A stretch of DNA of 64,000 bases, taken from assembly GCF_001583495.1 (NCBI RefSeq), contig NZ_LQAQ01000093.1, positions 496,001-560,000 of the forward strand. Reading direction: 5' to 3'. The notes below the pieces were generated by a model. The model had not been told where the DNA came from and ran no database searches. It saw nothing but the letters and a program-made list of their open reading frames with translations. Shown here in pieces: positions 46,430 through 56,179 of this stretch; the stretch's first letter is position 1, and each line of letters begins with the position of its first letter. The DNA comes from Flammeovirga sp. SJP92. Its GTDB lineage: Bacteria > Bacteroidota > Bacteroidia > Cytophagales > Flammeovirgaceae. The position numbers were made by a program, and so were the translations under genes.

Positions 46430-47251
46430 ATGAAAGAATGCATAATTGTCATTCCAATTTATAAAGAAGTTTTAGACAATAACGAGTTGATTTCTTTTCA
46501 GCAATGTCTAAAAGTTCTGAAGAATTGGGACATTTCCATTATAACTTACAAAGAGTTAGACACTTCATTTTACACTCCTTTTTTAGAGGAAAGTAAAGTC
46601 CAATATCAGTTTACATACTTTGACCAATCATTTTTTCAAAATGTACACGGATACAACCAACTGATGGTTGACAAGCAATTTTATAAGACCTATAACACGT
46701 CCTATAAATACTTAATGATTTACCAATTAGATTGCTTTATTTTTGAAGATCAGGTACAAAAGTGGTGTGCCCGAAATTATTCATATATCGGGGCTCCATG
46801 GCCTCATGGACCAGACAATGAACCAGTTAGGTATAAGCATGTAGGAAATGGAGGATTATCCTTACGCAAAATAGAGGACCATATTCGAGTGATTGACCTT
46901 TCATCTTCCCTTCCAAAATGCTTTTTGAGTTTCAACTTTGCTAAAAGGCTTAAAAACTGGTATGCTTATATCCGTCTTAAGAACAAAAACTCCAGGCTTT
47001 TTAAAAATAATTATAAAAATGAGGACATGTTTTTTGGTAAAAACTCTACTTATGCTTACTCATTTTTTACAGCTCCTGATCCCAAAGAAGCACTCTTATT
47101 CAGTATTGAATCTAGACCAAGAGATTGCGTAGCGATCAATAATATTCTTCCTATGGGGACTCACGCGTGGCCAAAATTTGATATTCATTTTTGGGCTGAG
47201 CATATAGAACCGTTAGGCTATAATGTAAAAAAGCCTTCTAAAAAACTTTAG
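46430..47251 (+). CDS. DUF5672 family glycan-locus protein
   Basis: A 273-aa protein with the features of the DUF5672 family: an N-terminal strand VIPIYKEVLDNNEL, YLMIYQLDCFIFEDQVQKW (a DxD-like position near 105), YSYIGAPWPHGPDN and VGNGGLSLRKIED near 145. The family has a GT-A-like outline and occurs in polysaccharide clusters; a glycosyltransferase activity is inferred, not shown. The terminator hairpin starts inside the last codons. It probably has its own promoter. Confidence 0.82.
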   Translation: MKECIIVIPIYKEVLDNNELISFQQCLKVLKNWDISIITYKELDTSFYTPFLEESKVQYQFTYFDQSFFQNVHGYNQLMVDKQFYKTYNTSYKYLMIYQLDCFIFEDQVQKWCARNYSYIGAPWPHGPDNEPVRYKHVGNGGLSLRKIEDHIRVIDLSSSLPKCFLSFNFAKRLKNWYAYIRLKNKNSRLFKNNYKNEDMFFGKNSTYAYSFFTAPDPKEALLFSIESRPRDCVAINNILPMGTHAWPKFDIHFWAEHIEPLGYNVKKPSKKL

Positions 47252-47257
47252 AAGGCT
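47232..47257. terminator. Bidirectional terminator overlapping the DUF5672 stop codon
   Basis: Eleven-base arms AGCCTTCTAAA/TTTAGAAGGCT with a 4-nt loop. T-rich sequence follows on both strands. The stop codon (47249-47251) lies in the right arm, and the facing FkbM gene ends at 47265. Confidence 0.88.
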
Positions 47258-47264
47258 AGTATTT

Positions 47265-47972
47265 TTATTTTCTCAACTGATAGTATGGCCAGAAGATATA
47301 TTTTTTTGATCTTCTCAAGTTAATCCTAAAGTTCATCCAAGTGAGTGCAAACTTTTCTGATGAGGTCAGTTCTAACTCACCCTCTTTATAAAAAACGGTG
47401 TCTGAATGATCTTTATACCATACTTTATAATTGTTTTCGTTGATCCACTGAGTAATCTCATTGATATAAGGATTAGTGTAAAACTTTCCATGAGTCTCAA
47501 TAGAAATGACTTTTGGTCTACTTTTCAAGTTTTGAATAACATACCATTCAGCCCCTTCAATATCAATACTTAATAAGTCGATATCTAAAGTATCAATTTT
47601 ATCAAAAGTAACGCATGGAACAGTAATCGTTTCATTTTCTGTTACTTTAAAATTATCATTGATTAATGCTGGACTCTTTGGAAGGTCTGAAATAAATGTG
47701 GATGCTTCTGCTTTTGATAATTCTAACGTTCCGTTCTTATCAGAGACGGCAACAGGATGGATTGTAATATTATCTTTATTCTCGAAAAAGGTGTCAATCC
47801 TTTTTAGTGAATCATCTGAAGGTTCTACAAGGATAGTTCTCACACCCTGATTCACAAAGTCTAAAATATTAGAAGTTTCTGGGTAATATACCCCTACTTC
47901 ACAAACACAATCTAGCGATAAGCCCTTTTCCTTTATTTTACGATAAATTTGTTTATTGTCACTATAGTCCAT
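47265..47972 (-). CDS. FkbM family methyltransferase
   Basis: A 235-aa SAM-dependent methyltransferase. CVCEVGVYYPETSNIL is the SAM-binding loop, ILVEPSDDSLKRI the acidic residue binding ribose, and LLSIDIEGAEWYVIQNL the family-specific segment. Members O-methylate sugars or other small molecules, often in surface-glycan clusters. It is the last gene of the leftward operon with the MsbA-like exporter and the double glycosyltransferase, 20 bp after the latter, so methyl-capping of the glycan is a reasonable inference. Confidence 0.9.
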   Translation of the reverse strand: MDYSDNKQIYRKIKEKGLSLDCVCEVGVYYPETSNILDFVNQGVRTILVEPSDDSLKRIDTFFENKDNITIHPVAVSDKNGTLELSKAEASTFISDLPKSPALINDNFKVTENETITVPCVTFDKIDTLDIDLLSIDIEGAEWYVIQNLKSRPKVISIETHGKFYTNPYINEITQWINENNYKVWYKDHSDTVFYKEGELELTSSEKFALTWMNFRINLRRSKKYIFWPYYQLRK

Positions 47973-47992
47973 AATTAGTTTATATTGAAGCC

Positions 47993-49849
47993 TTAACTGT
48001 TTAAGGTTTCAATATATAACTTATTATATTCTTCTGCATTCTTCTCCCATGAAAAATTAGAAGCATACTCATATACTTCTTGTTCCTTTTTCGTTCTATC
48101 GGAATTAAAATCTTTAAGCCCTTCTTTCACCACATCAGCCATATACTCAGGCTTAAAGTTTTCCCAATAATAGGCATACTCTCCACCTACCTCAGGCAAA
48201 CTGGTTTTGTTGGAAGAGAAAGTTGGTTTTTTCGCCAGCATAGATTCTATGATCGGTAAACCAAACCCTTCCAAAAGTGACGGGAATAAAAACCCCTCAC
48301 AATTTTTAAATAAATAAGACTTTTCTTGATCAGAAATTGGTCCCAAGAGTTTCACTCTGTCCTGTAGTTTTTTCTCTTCTATCAAATCTCTGATCTGATG
48401 CACATATGAATACTTTTCCCATTGACCTGCAAGGTAAAGTTTATATTTAGGATCCATAAATTCCATCATTGCTACAAGCACATGGAAATTCTTCTTGGGC
48501 ATTACTGTTCCAATGGAAAAAAAGAAAGGCGAATCATCTATTTTCGGTTGAACTGACTCTTCCAGAATAGGAGACTTCACACCATTATAAATTACTTTTA
48601 CTGGTGTAGAAGGTGGAATAGTTAGGTTATCTCTCACTACTTTTTCAGTAAATTTTGAGATAACGGTAATCACATCCGCTCTATTAACAGCTTTTTGAAT
48701 TTTACTTAACTCACGATCAGCTTTAATTTTGTTTTTCTCTTTTAAGAAATTTAGATCATGAATAGTATAGATATTTTTCCTAGCTTTTACAGCTTTATAA
48801 GCGGTAATTTGATGGGTTAAATGAAAAAGGTCTATGTCTTTATCAACAGGAATCATCCCATTTTTGGTCAACGCATTATGATACCTAAAAGACACTTCTT
48901 CCTTATCATTTATATAATTTTTTCTATTTTCAGAAGGTAATAAAAACTCCCAATCTAAGTTTCCCTTATCTTCAATTTTAGTCAAAGCATTTGAAAAATT
49001 AATACTTACTTGGCCTAAACCACAATTAGGGTATTTTAGTCTTTCAAGATCAATTAATACTTTGTAATTATCAGAAGTAGCCTTTTTTAATGTTCGCTTA
49101 TAATTCAACTCATAAAGTTTGAAATATTTGAACAATACATCAATACCGACATATGAACTAACTAATAAACCTCTCCAGCCATATTTAAAACCTCCTTTAA
49201 AAAGAAAACTCCTGATGAAAGCAAAAAAGCCCTTTAATATAATCATCAAAGGATGTATATCTTTTGAACCTACATTTTGCTCTGCGTAAAGGGAAGTATA
49301 AAATTGCATTTTTGTAATCATTTCCGCCACAGAAGTGTAGGATTCATGCAATAATTTACCTTTTAACTTAACTTTTTTGAGGTGTCCACAAACAATAGTT
49401 TCATGGACTTTTGTATCCGTAAACCTTGTTTCTCTTTTGTTAAATAGTCTAACAATAATTTCATTTCCCCAATCGGTTCCAGCAATTACCTTCCCTAAAT
49501 ACTCGTTGACACGATGCATAGTTGCCACCTTTTTTGTATCAGAGAGGTCAAAGTGAATGATTTCTTCTAGTAAAGTTGGGTCAGGAACCTCGTCAGAGTC
49601 TATTGAAAAAATCCAATCATTATTAGCATAAGAAACTGCCAGGTTTTTTAAAGGGCCAAACCCAATGAATTCAGAATGATAGACTTTAACGTTTTCATAT
49701 TTAGCGGCTATCTCTAAAGAGCGATCTGTTGAACCATTATCTAAAATGATCACTTCTTTAAATAGCTTCAATGATTCTAAAGTAGCTTCAAGACACGCTT
49801 CTGCATTCTTTAGAATCATTACAGCTGAAATATGATCAATACTTCTCAT
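47993..49849 (-). CDS. Two-domain glycosyltransferase, GT2-GT4 fusion
   Basis: A 618-aa protein. Residues 1 to about 250 form a GT2 domain of the WaaE/KdtX type (MILKNAEACLEATLESLKLF, ILDNGSTDRSLE, FSIDSDEVPDPTLLEEI). Residues from about 262 form a GT4 domain (DLERLKYPNCGLGQVSINF, SIGTVMPKKNFHVLV, LLEGFGLPIIESMLAKKP). The fusion suggests two consecutive sugar transfers by one protein. WaaE-like domains usually add glucose to lipopolysaccharide core. It lies between the ABC exporter (6 bp) and the methyltransferase (20 bp) in one operon. Confidence 0.88.
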   Translation of the reverse strand: MRSIDHISAVMILKNAEACLEATLESLKLFKEVIILDNGSTDRSLEIAAKYENVKVYHSEFIGFGPLKNLAVSYANNDWIFSIDSDEVPDPTLLEEIIHFDLSDTKKVATMHRVNEYLGKVIAGTDWGNEIIVRLFNKRETRFTDTKVHETIVCGHLKKVKLKGKLLHESYTSVAEMITKMQFYTSLYAEQNVGSKDIHPLMIILKGFFAFIRSFLFKGGFKYGWRGLLVSSYVGIDVLFKYFKLYELNYKRTLKKATSDNYKVLIDLERLKYPNCGLGQVSINFSNALTKIEDKGNLDWEFLLPSENRKNYINDKEEVSFRYHNALTKNGMIPVDKDIDLFHLTHQITAYKAVKARKNIYTIHDLNFLKEKNKIKADRELSKIQKAVNRADVITVISKFTEKVVRDNLTIPPSTPVKVIYNGVKSPILEESVQPKIDDSPFFFSIGTVMPKKNFHVLVAMMEFMDPKYKLYLAGQWEKYSYVHQIRDLIEEKKLQDRVKLLGPISDQEKSYLFKNCEGFLFPSLLEGFGLPIIESMLAKKPTFSSNKTSLPEVGGEYAYYWENFKPEYMADVVKEGLKDFNSDRTKKEQEVYEYASNFSWEKNAEEYNKLYIETLNS

Positions 49850-49855
49850 AAAATA

Positions 49856-51694
49856 TTATTTAGAATACTCCTGTAACTCTTGAAGTTTCTTATAAACTCC
49901 GTCTTCAATATTCATCAAACTTTGATGGTTGCCTTCCTCTACAATTTCTCCTTCCTTGATGACAAGAATATTATCTGCTTCTTGGATTGTAGATAATCTG
50001 TGGGCAATCACTAATACTGTTCTTCCTTTCATTAGGTGCTGAATAGCATTCTGCACTAATTTCTCTGATTCAGTATCTAGGGCTGAAGTCGCCTCATCCA
50101 AGATCAATATATCAGGGTTTTTCAAGATTGCCCTTGCTATACTTAAACGCTGACGTTGACCTCCCGATAATTTTGAACCTCTATCACCAATGATCGAATC
50201 ATATCCTTTATCAGTCTTGACAATAAATTCGTGTGCATTGGCAATTTTAGCAGCTTCCTTAACCTGTTCCAAAGTTGCATCTGTGCCAAATGCTATATTA
50301 TTGAAGATTGTATCATTAAATAAAATCGATTCTTGGGTTACAATACCCATATGTGATCGAAGAGAATTTAATTTATAATCTCTGATATCGTTTCCATCAA
50401 TTTCTACACTTCCTTTTCGAGGATCATAAAATCTAGGAATCAAATCGGCTAACGTAGATTTACCACCGCCTGAAGGACCTACTAATGCTAGCATCTGTCC
50501 TTTTTTCAACTCGAAATTGATTCCTTTCAAAACATCCTTTTCCTCGTAGCCAAAAGTGACGTTTTTAAACTGAACCCCTTCTTTAAAATCAGCTAAATCT
50601 TTTGCTCCATCTTTATCCTTGATTTTAGGTTTTGTATCCAATAATTCAAAAATACGTTCTGTTGCAGCAAGACCTCTTTGGATATTACTGATATTACCTG
50701 ATATTGCTTTCACTGGATTCAATACTTGAGTAAAAAGTACTAGGTAAGCCATAAATTCAGAGGCTGTCAATGAAGGTTCTTCTGAAAGTACAATTGTACC
50801 ACCTAAGTAAAGTAATACACCTACAAAGAAAACACCCATCACTTCTGACAGTGGTGAAGCTAATTCTCTCTTAGAGGCAAACTCTCTGAATTCCTTTACA
50901 TATCCTTTATTACTTCTTTCAAAAGAAGATTTTACATAGTTATCAGCATTGAAACCCTTTACGACTCTCATACCTACAATCGTTTCATCCAAAACCCCTA
51001 AAAGGTTGGCTGAAATATCTTGTAAGTTATGTGATACTTGCTTTAATTTTTTTGCGATTAGACCAATTGATATACCTGAAACAGGTAAAATCATAAAAAC
51101 AAACATGGTCATTGTTGGAGACAAGTAAACCAATGTTGAGAAGAAGATCACAAGCATGATTGGGTCTTTGATAAAAGTAGTCAAAGCGGCAAACGCATTC
51201 TCCATCTCGTTGACATCAGTTGTAGAACGAGCCATGATGTCACTCTTCTTAGAGTTGGTTAAATATCCAATATCAAGGGTCAATACTCTTTCAAAAATAT
51301 TAGTTCTCAAAAGTGCTACTGTATTTCTTCTATAATTTTCTGCTAGTCTCCTTTCTATATATCTAAATACATTGGTTAAAAGAGAGGCTAAAAAGGTAAA
51401 AGTACAAATCAACATTAATGCACTTAATTTCCCTTTTTCTAACATCAACAAACCAAACTCTTGATAAGCATATTCCTTTATAAATTCACCATTAAACTGA
51501 AAATTATCAAGTTTCAATAATGTTTCGGGAACAACAAATGACTTTTCACTATTAAACAAGATGTCTAATAATGGAATCATGAATGTAAAGTTGAGTAAAC
51601 TGAATACACTCATCAAAATTGTCACAAAAAAATAGGGCAATATAAATGACCCAAGATTTCCTGAAAATGTTAATAGTCTTTTGTATATTTTCAT
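49856..51694 (-). CDS. MsbA-like ABC exporter (fused permease/ATPase)
   Basis: A 612-aa half-transporter. Five to six membrane helices span about 15-330, followed by an ATPase domain with Walker A GPSGGGKST, signature LSGGQRQRLSIARA, Walker B ILILDEATSALD and switch His in IAHRLST. It is of the type that flips lipid A or lipid-linked glycans; glycosyltransferase neighbours support that reading, but peptide or drug export cannot be excluded. It is the first gene of the leftward operon, with a perfect -7 box 45 bp upstream. Confidence 0.9.
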   Translation of the reverse strand: MKIYKRLLTFSGNLGSFILPYFFVTILMSVFSLLNFTFMIPLLDILFNSEKSFVVPETLLKLDNFQFNGEFIKEYAYQEFGLLMLEKGKLSALMLICTFTFLASLLTNVFRYIERRLAENYRRNTVALLRTNIFERVLTLDIGYLTNSKKSDIMARSTTDVNEMENAFAALTTFIKDPIMLVIFFSTLVYLSPTMTMFVFMILPVSGISIGLIAKKLKQVSHNLQDISANLLGVLDETIVGMRVVKGFNADNYVKSSFERSNKGYVKEFREFASKRELASPLSEVMGVFFVGVLLYLGGTIVLSEEPSLTASEFMAYLVLFTQVLNPVKAISGNISNIQRGLAATERIFELLDTKPKIKDKDGAKDLADFKEGVQFKNVTFGYEEKDVLKGINFELKKGQMLALVGPSGGGKSTLADLIPRFYDPRKGSVEIDGNDIRDYKLNSLRSHMGIVTQESILFNDTIFNNIAFGTDATLEQVKEAAKIANAHEFIVKTDKGYDSIIGDRGSKLSGGQRQRLSIARAILKNPDILILDEATSALDTESEKLVQNAIQHLMKGRTVLVIAHRLSTIQEADNILVIKEGEIVEEGNHQSLMNIEDGVYKKLQELQEYSK

Positions 51695-51738
51695 AAGGCT
51701 CTAAGAGCTATTTTATTATTCTCGTTTAAATTTAACGA

Positions 51739-51746
51739 CAAATGTA
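51739..51746 (-). promoter_or_regulatory. -7 promoter element of the exporter operon
   Basis: TACATTTG (minus strand) matches TAnnTTTG. Leader of about 40 nt. Confidence 0.7.
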
Positions 51747-51811
51747 ATCATTGCATTCTGATTCATAACTACATATTTGCTATATTTAAACATTTATTTC
51801 AAAGTCTTTAT

Positions 51812-51819
51812 TATTTTTG
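51812..51819 (+). promoter_or_regulatory. -7 promoter element of the Rossmann oxidoreductase gene
   Basis: TATTTTTG matches the consensus; predicted leader about 17 nt to the ATG at 51840. It rules out the longer reading frame that starts at 51777. Confidence 0.65.
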
Positions 51820-51839
51820 ATGGGATAAAACGAAGTAAA

Positions 51840-52481
51840 ATGAATAGAGTAGCATTAGTTGTTGGAAGTACTGGTCTTATTGGTCAACATTTACTTGAAA
51901 AATTAAGTAATAACAGCGATTACGATCAAATTTTTGCATTGACCAGAAAACCTTTAAAGCGTAAATTTTCAAAAGTAAAAGAAATTATTGTAGACTTTGA
52001 AAACATTGAAAATGTACAACTTGAAACGACAATAGACGATGCTTTCTGTTGTTTGGGAACGACCATGAGAAAAGCAGGCTCTAAAGATGCTTTTTTTAAG
52101 GTTGATTTTACTTATTGTATCAACTTTGGAAAGTTAGCGTTTCAGAATGGAGCAAAAACCTTCCAAATTGTTTCTTCAATGGGTGCAAATGCTTCCTCTC
52201 CATTTTATTACAATAAAGTAAAAGGAAAAGTTGAAAATGAATTAGCAAACATGAACTTTCCTACACTAAATATCTTTCAACCTTCGTTGTTATTGGGAGA
52301 AAGATCAGAAACAAGAGTTGGAGAAGATTTAGGAAAAGTATTGAATCAGATCTTTGCTCCTCTTATTCCAAAAAAGTATAAAGGAATTGAAGGACAAAAG
52401 GTTGCAGACTATATGATGAAAAAAGCACTGGATACTAGTTTGTCTGGCGTTAATAAATTCACTTCAGATCTGATGCAATAA
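51840..52481 (+). CDS. NAD(P)-binding Rossmann protein, HTATIP2/TIP30-like
   Basis: The start at 51840 gives 213 aa beginning MNRVALVVGSTGLIGQHLLE, with the GxxGxxG-type nucleotide motif at once; the frame is open 21 codons further, but the promoter box lies inside that part. FALTRKPLKRK supplies the NADP-type basic residues. DDAFCCLGTTMRKAGSKDAF and FQIVSSMGANASSPFYYNKVKG carry the SDR-like Ser/Tyr/Lys arrangement of atypical SDRs. The substrate is unknown. It is probably a single gene; the 80-bp gap to the next gene has no terminator. Confidence 0.85.
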   Translation: MNRVALVVGSTGLIGQHLLEKLSNNSDYDQIFALTRKPLKRKFSKVKEIIVDFENIENVQLETTIDDAFCCLGTTMRKAGSKDAFFKVDFTYCINFGKLAFQNGAKTFQIVSSMGANASSPFYYNKVKGKVENELANMNFPTLNIFQPSLLLGERSETRVGEDLGKVLNQIFAPLIPKKYKGIEGQKVADYMMKKALDTSLSGVNKFTSDLMQ

Positions 52482-52561
52482 TTGTCTTTTTATCCTTCTT
52501 TCTATTGAATAAAATCTAGACTTCATTTTTAATTTCTTACTTACTATCATAAAAAGAAACT

Positions 52562-55018
52562 ATGTACCCCAAAACAAAACAGTGTGGGATTGGCATTTTT
52601 TTATACTTTCTGTGTTTTTTTCAACTAAACATACTATGCCAAGCCCAACACCATAACGGACTCGCTCCTTCCACTGACAAACATTGGGCCTTGTCATTTC
52701 ATGCAGGTGTCAGCAATTATTTTGGTGACCTTACTAAAAGTGCCTCACCTTTTGCCTTAGACCCAAGTCTTTCTGGTGCTTATATAAGTGGTGCATATGA
52801 GAAACGATTCTCTCACCGATTTGTTTTCAGAGGAGAAATTGGCTGGTCAAGAATTCATGGAGATGATGCTCAAACTGCTGAGGTTGGGTCTTTTGAATAC
52901 AACAGAAATCTCCACTTCCGAAACGATATTTATCAGATTTCTGCTCTTGCTCAAATTGAATTGGTACCACACTTCGGACATTATACAGAACGAAAACGAA
53001 TTACACCGTATGTTGTAACGGGTCTAACTGCATTTCTTCATAATCCACAAGGAAAAACGACCAATGCATTTGGTAATACTTGGGTTGATCTAGCTCCTTT
53101 GGGAACTGAGGGCCAAGGAGGAAATATCTATAAACCAAAATACAACAAAGCAGGTTTAGCAATCCCACTAGGTATTGGCTTCAATGTAAAAGTAACTGAC
53201 CGAATAGATCTTGGTATTGAGTGGATGAGTAAATTTACGTTTACAGATTACCTTGATGATGTCAGCCTGCATTATGTTGGAGACACTCATTTTGGAGAAA
53301 ATAGACTTGCGGCATCCATGGCCGACCGCTCTCAAGAAAGTGTAGCCGTTTTGACGGGTAAACCAAGACAGGTACCTTCTGAAAAGTTTGGACCTGGAGA
53401 TAAAAGAGGCAGTAATAATAAAAATGATGGTTTTTCCACTTTCTCTGTTCGTGTAAGGTATATTCTATCTAGAAATAAAGCACCTAAGGCCCTATCATGG
53501 TTGCATAAAAATAATGAGTTTTATAAACCTACATTGCATGCAGACAAAATCGAAAGTAATACTCGTGAAACTTCTCCATTTTTGAAATACCAAAACAGAT
53601 ATACTATTCAGAATTTGGCAATCAATACTGCCGGATCTGAAAGATCTCCATATTTCTATCAAGATGGATTAATTTATACAACAGACCGAAACGACAGAAA
53701 GCATTTTAATAAACACTACAGAAAATCATACTATAACTTCTACTTTGCTCCTTTGCATGATCTTTACAGAAATGAGCAGACTCGACCTATTGCTATTGAT
53801 AGTAGTGCATTCCATCATTTTCATCATCATTCGGCCTTTCAAATTGATGATCATCACATGATCGCAACGTTATACGCAGCAGATGTCCCTCACCTTGAAG
53901 TGGCTCAACATAAGTTATATTTAATTGATGTATTAGGAGAAAATAAATGGTCCAATATCAAGGAATTACCATTCAATAATGAACAATACTCCATTTCTGA
54001 GCCATCATTTTCTAAAGATGGAAATACACTTTATTTTGTATCAGACATGGAAGGCGGTTATGGAGGCACAGATATTTATGTCAGTTATAAATACAATGGG
54101 CAATGGACTTATCCAATCAACTTAGGAGATATTGTCAATACACCTGGCGATGAAGTTTCTCCTTTTATTCATCCTGATGGCACTTTATATTTCGCATCTG
54201 ACGGACATGGTGGCATGGGAGGCCTTGACCTTTATGAGGCTTATGTAAAAAAAGGAAGAATAGTAGCAGTGGCCAATTTAGGAGCTCCTATAAATTCAAC
54301 TTATGATGACTATGGTTTGATATTAAATTCAGTCAAAAGAACAGGTTATTTCACCTCCAATCGTCTTGGAGGAAAAGGTGGAAATGATATTTACCAATTG
54401 AATGTCAATGAAATTAACCTTTCGAGAATGCTGACAGATGAGCATGAAAACTTATTTACGGTTGAAGCAATGAAATTGATAGGACAAGTAGTTTCTAAAG
54501 ACACTAAAATGGCTTTACCAAGAATTTTAGTCAGTTTAAAAAATCTTGAAACGAATGCCTTGATTACTAAGAGAACTGATGAAAATGGTAATTATGATTT
54601 TGATATTTCAAATGAGTCAAATTATGAAATTTTCCCGTCTGCTTTTGGTTACAAACGTATGAAACCTACTAAAATTTCAACTGTTGGAGTGATTGGAAAA
54701 GAGACTTTAGAAAAGACATTGATCATTGAACCTCTTGCTCAAAAAGTAAAACTCTATGGTCAAGTGACCAATAAAACAACAGGAGAACTCCTAAAAAATA
54801 TAGAGCTTGTGTTCATCTCTCCTAATGAAAATGAAAACATTTATGTGAAGTCTGACACAGAAGGAAACTATACAATGGAAATCGATAAGGATAAAAAGTA
54901 TTATTTCTTTGTAGAAGAAAATGGCTTCCTAGAGAAAAACTATCAAATTCCTGATCTTTCTAAATATAGAACCGTAACTTCTATGAAGTATAATATCCGA
55001 CTGGAACCTAAAGAATAA
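52562..55018 (+). CDS. Outer-membrane barrel / PD40 propeller / regulatory-domain protein
   Basis: An 818-aa envelope protein. Signal peptide about 1-28 (LCQA). Residues about 40-310 form a DUF6089-like beta-barrel (HAGVSNYFGDLTKSA, YNRNLHFRNDIYQISALAQ). A His-rich segment is at about 415-450. WD40-like PD40 units follow at about 480-615 (SFSKDGNTLYFVSDMEGG, HPDGTLYFASDGHGGMGG, GYFTSNRLGGKGGNDIY), then two carboxypeptidase-regulatory-like domains at about 641-735 and 733-815. PD40 plus regulatory domains recall PorE/SprE-type T9SS proteins, but the OmpA peptidoglycan-binding domain those have is missing and a barrel is present instead. A link to T9SS or gliding is an inference. Confidence 0.75.
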   Translation: MYPKTKQCGIGIFLYFLCFFQLNILCQAQHHNGLAPSTDKHWALSFHAGVSNYFGDLTKSASPFALDPSLSGAYISGAYEKRFSHRFVFRGEIGWSRIHGDDAQTAEVGSFEYNRNLHFRNDIYQISALAQIELVPHFGHYTERKRITPYVVTGLTAFLHNPQGKTTNAFGNTWVDLAPLGTEGQGGNIYKPKYNKAGLAIPLGIGFNVKVTDRIDLGIEWMSKFTFTDYLDDVSLHYVGDTHFGENRLAASMADRSQESVAVLTGKPRQVPSEKFGPGDKRGSNNKNDGFSTFSVRVRYILSRNKAPKALSWLHKNNEFYKPTLHADKIESNTRETSPFLKYQNRYTIQNLAINTAGSERSPYFYQDGLIYTTDRNDRKHFNKHYRKSYYNFYFAPLHDLYRNEQTRPIAIDSSAFHHFHHHSAFQIDDHHMIATLYAADVPHLEVAQHKLYLIDVLGENKWSNIKELPFNNEQYSISEPSFSKDGNTLYFVSDMEGGYGGTDIYVSYKYNGQWTYPINLGDIVNTPGDEVSPFIHPDGTLYFASDGHGGMGGLDLYEAYVKKGRIVAVANLGAPINSTYDDYGLILNSVKRTGYFTSNRLGGKGGNDIYQLNVNEINLSRMLTDEHENLFTVEAMKLIGQVVSKDTKMALPRILVSLKNLETNALITKRTDENGNYDFDISNESNYEIFPSAFGYKRMKPTKISTVGVIGKETLEKTLIIEPLAQKVKLYGQVTNKTTGELLKNIELVFISPNENENIYVKSDTEGNYTMEIDKDKKYYFFVEENGFLEKNYQIPDLSKYRTVTSMKYNIRLEPKE

Positions 55019-55043
55019 TAGCCTGGTTAAAGGATCGAAAAAA

Positions 55044-55088
55044 GGGAAGAAATAGAGTATTTATATACAAAACACTCTACTTCTTCCC
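55044..55088. terminator. Bidirectional terminator between the 818-aa gene and the PCMD gene
   Basis: Arms GGGAAGAAATAGAGT/ACTCTACTTCTTCCC (one mismatch) enclose a 15-nt loop; CTCTTTTT follows on the plus strand. Confidence 0.82.
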
Positions 55089-55107
55089 TCTTTTTATATA
55101 TGAATTA

Positions 55108-56172
55108 TTAATAGTTTAACTTAAAATCTCTGATTCTTAAGATACTCCCAACCGCTCCACTTTTTAGATCAGCACCTTCGGCACTTGATGAAAATACTAC
55201 AATAATATGAGTAGGACGTGCATTTACATCTGAATAGTAACCTACTTCTGGCAACTCTTCTTTATCTGGTGATGGTTGCATATAATCTGCAAAATCATTA
55301 CTCTGCCCTAACACTATCGGCACAGTAATCTCGGACCAGTCTGTTACAGTTTCATCACTTCTTGGTACCCAACCAGTTCCCAATCTGTATCTATTATCAC
55401 CTTCTCTAACTTGGAGCAAAACATAAATATCACTCTTATCCGTTACTGTTGTTCCATCTTTAGAATATTCTTTAGGCTCGTATTGAAAGGATAAACTAAA
55501 ACTTGAAGGTCTACTTGTAAAAGGAAAACCAAAGTCAATTTGTACATCCGTTAATCCACTTCCCTGAATATCACCGACAAATAAAGAACCTGCCGCAAGA
55601 ACACCAATTGAAGATTTTGTTTCTAATTGTGCATATTCTGCATTTTCTAATGAAGGCATTGGAACAAGTGTTCTCGGATATGTAGGAATAGTAACATCTG
55701 CTGCACCTTTGTCTCCAGACCTCCATGGAGAAGTATCTAAACTATTACCTGGAAGAAAATAACTTCTCGTTCCACTTCCTTGTTCAAACCAAGTTGTAAA
55801 ATCACCAAATGGAATTTGATTTTCTGCTTCTTTAATAATAATATCCCAGCTTACAGTCGTTCCATCTTCTGCAGTTACAACATATTCAACAGTATCTAAA
55901 AAACTCTGTTTTTCTCCTTCCCCTGGCTCGACAGAAGCTAAACTTGATACCTTAATTAATGAAGGGGCAATACTTGTTCTATCAACAGAACTGTCCAAAG
56001 GAACTTTTATCAACCTATTTAAAGAATCTATTTCTGAAATACCTGACTGACCTTCAAGTTGAAAGTCTATTATCTCAGCTTTGGGAGAAAGCCCAAAATG
56101 ATCCCAGTCAATACATGCAGAAAGAGAAAATGCTAAGGTACATATAATTGTAAATCGTAATATTTTCATCAT
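55108..56172 (-). CDS. PCMD-domain lipoprotein
   Basis: A 354-aa protein with a lipobox ending at Cys20 (LSAC) followed by acidic residues (IDWD), as often seen in surface-exposed Bacteroidota lipoproteins. An N-terminal Ig-like part (FQLEGQSGISEID; TAEDGTTVSWDIIIKE) precedes a putative carbohydrate-metabolism (PCMD) beta-sandwich from about 130 to the end, with the family end motif GSILRIRDFKLNY. PCMD proteins are thought to bind glycans; activity is not known. It starts 7 bp after the outer-membrane protein gene and so is co-transcribed with it. Confidence 0.8.
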   Translation of the reverse strand: MMKILRFTIICTLAFSLSACIDWDHFGLSPKAEIIDFQLEGQSGISEIDSLNRLIKVPLDSSVDRTSIAPSLIKVSSLASVEPGEGEKQSFLDTVEYVVTAEDGTTVSWDIIIKEAENQIPFGDFTTWFEQGSGTRSYFLPGNSLDTSPWRSGDKGAADVTIPTYPRTLVPMPSLENAEYAQLETKSSIGVLAAGSLFVGDIQGSGLTDVQIDFGFPFTSRPSSFSLSFQYEPKEYSKDGTTVTDKSDIYVLLQVREGDNRYRLGTGWVPRSDETVTDWSEITVPIVLGQSNDFADYMQPSPDKEELPEVGYYSDVNARPTHIIVVFSSSAEGADLKSGAVGSILRIRDFKLNY

Positions 56173-56179
56173 TCAATAT

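Noticed and set aside
51777-51839. Upstream start of the Rossmann oxidoreductase
   Set aside because: A perfect -7 box lies within this stretch, and the nucleotide-binding motif follows directly after the later ATG.
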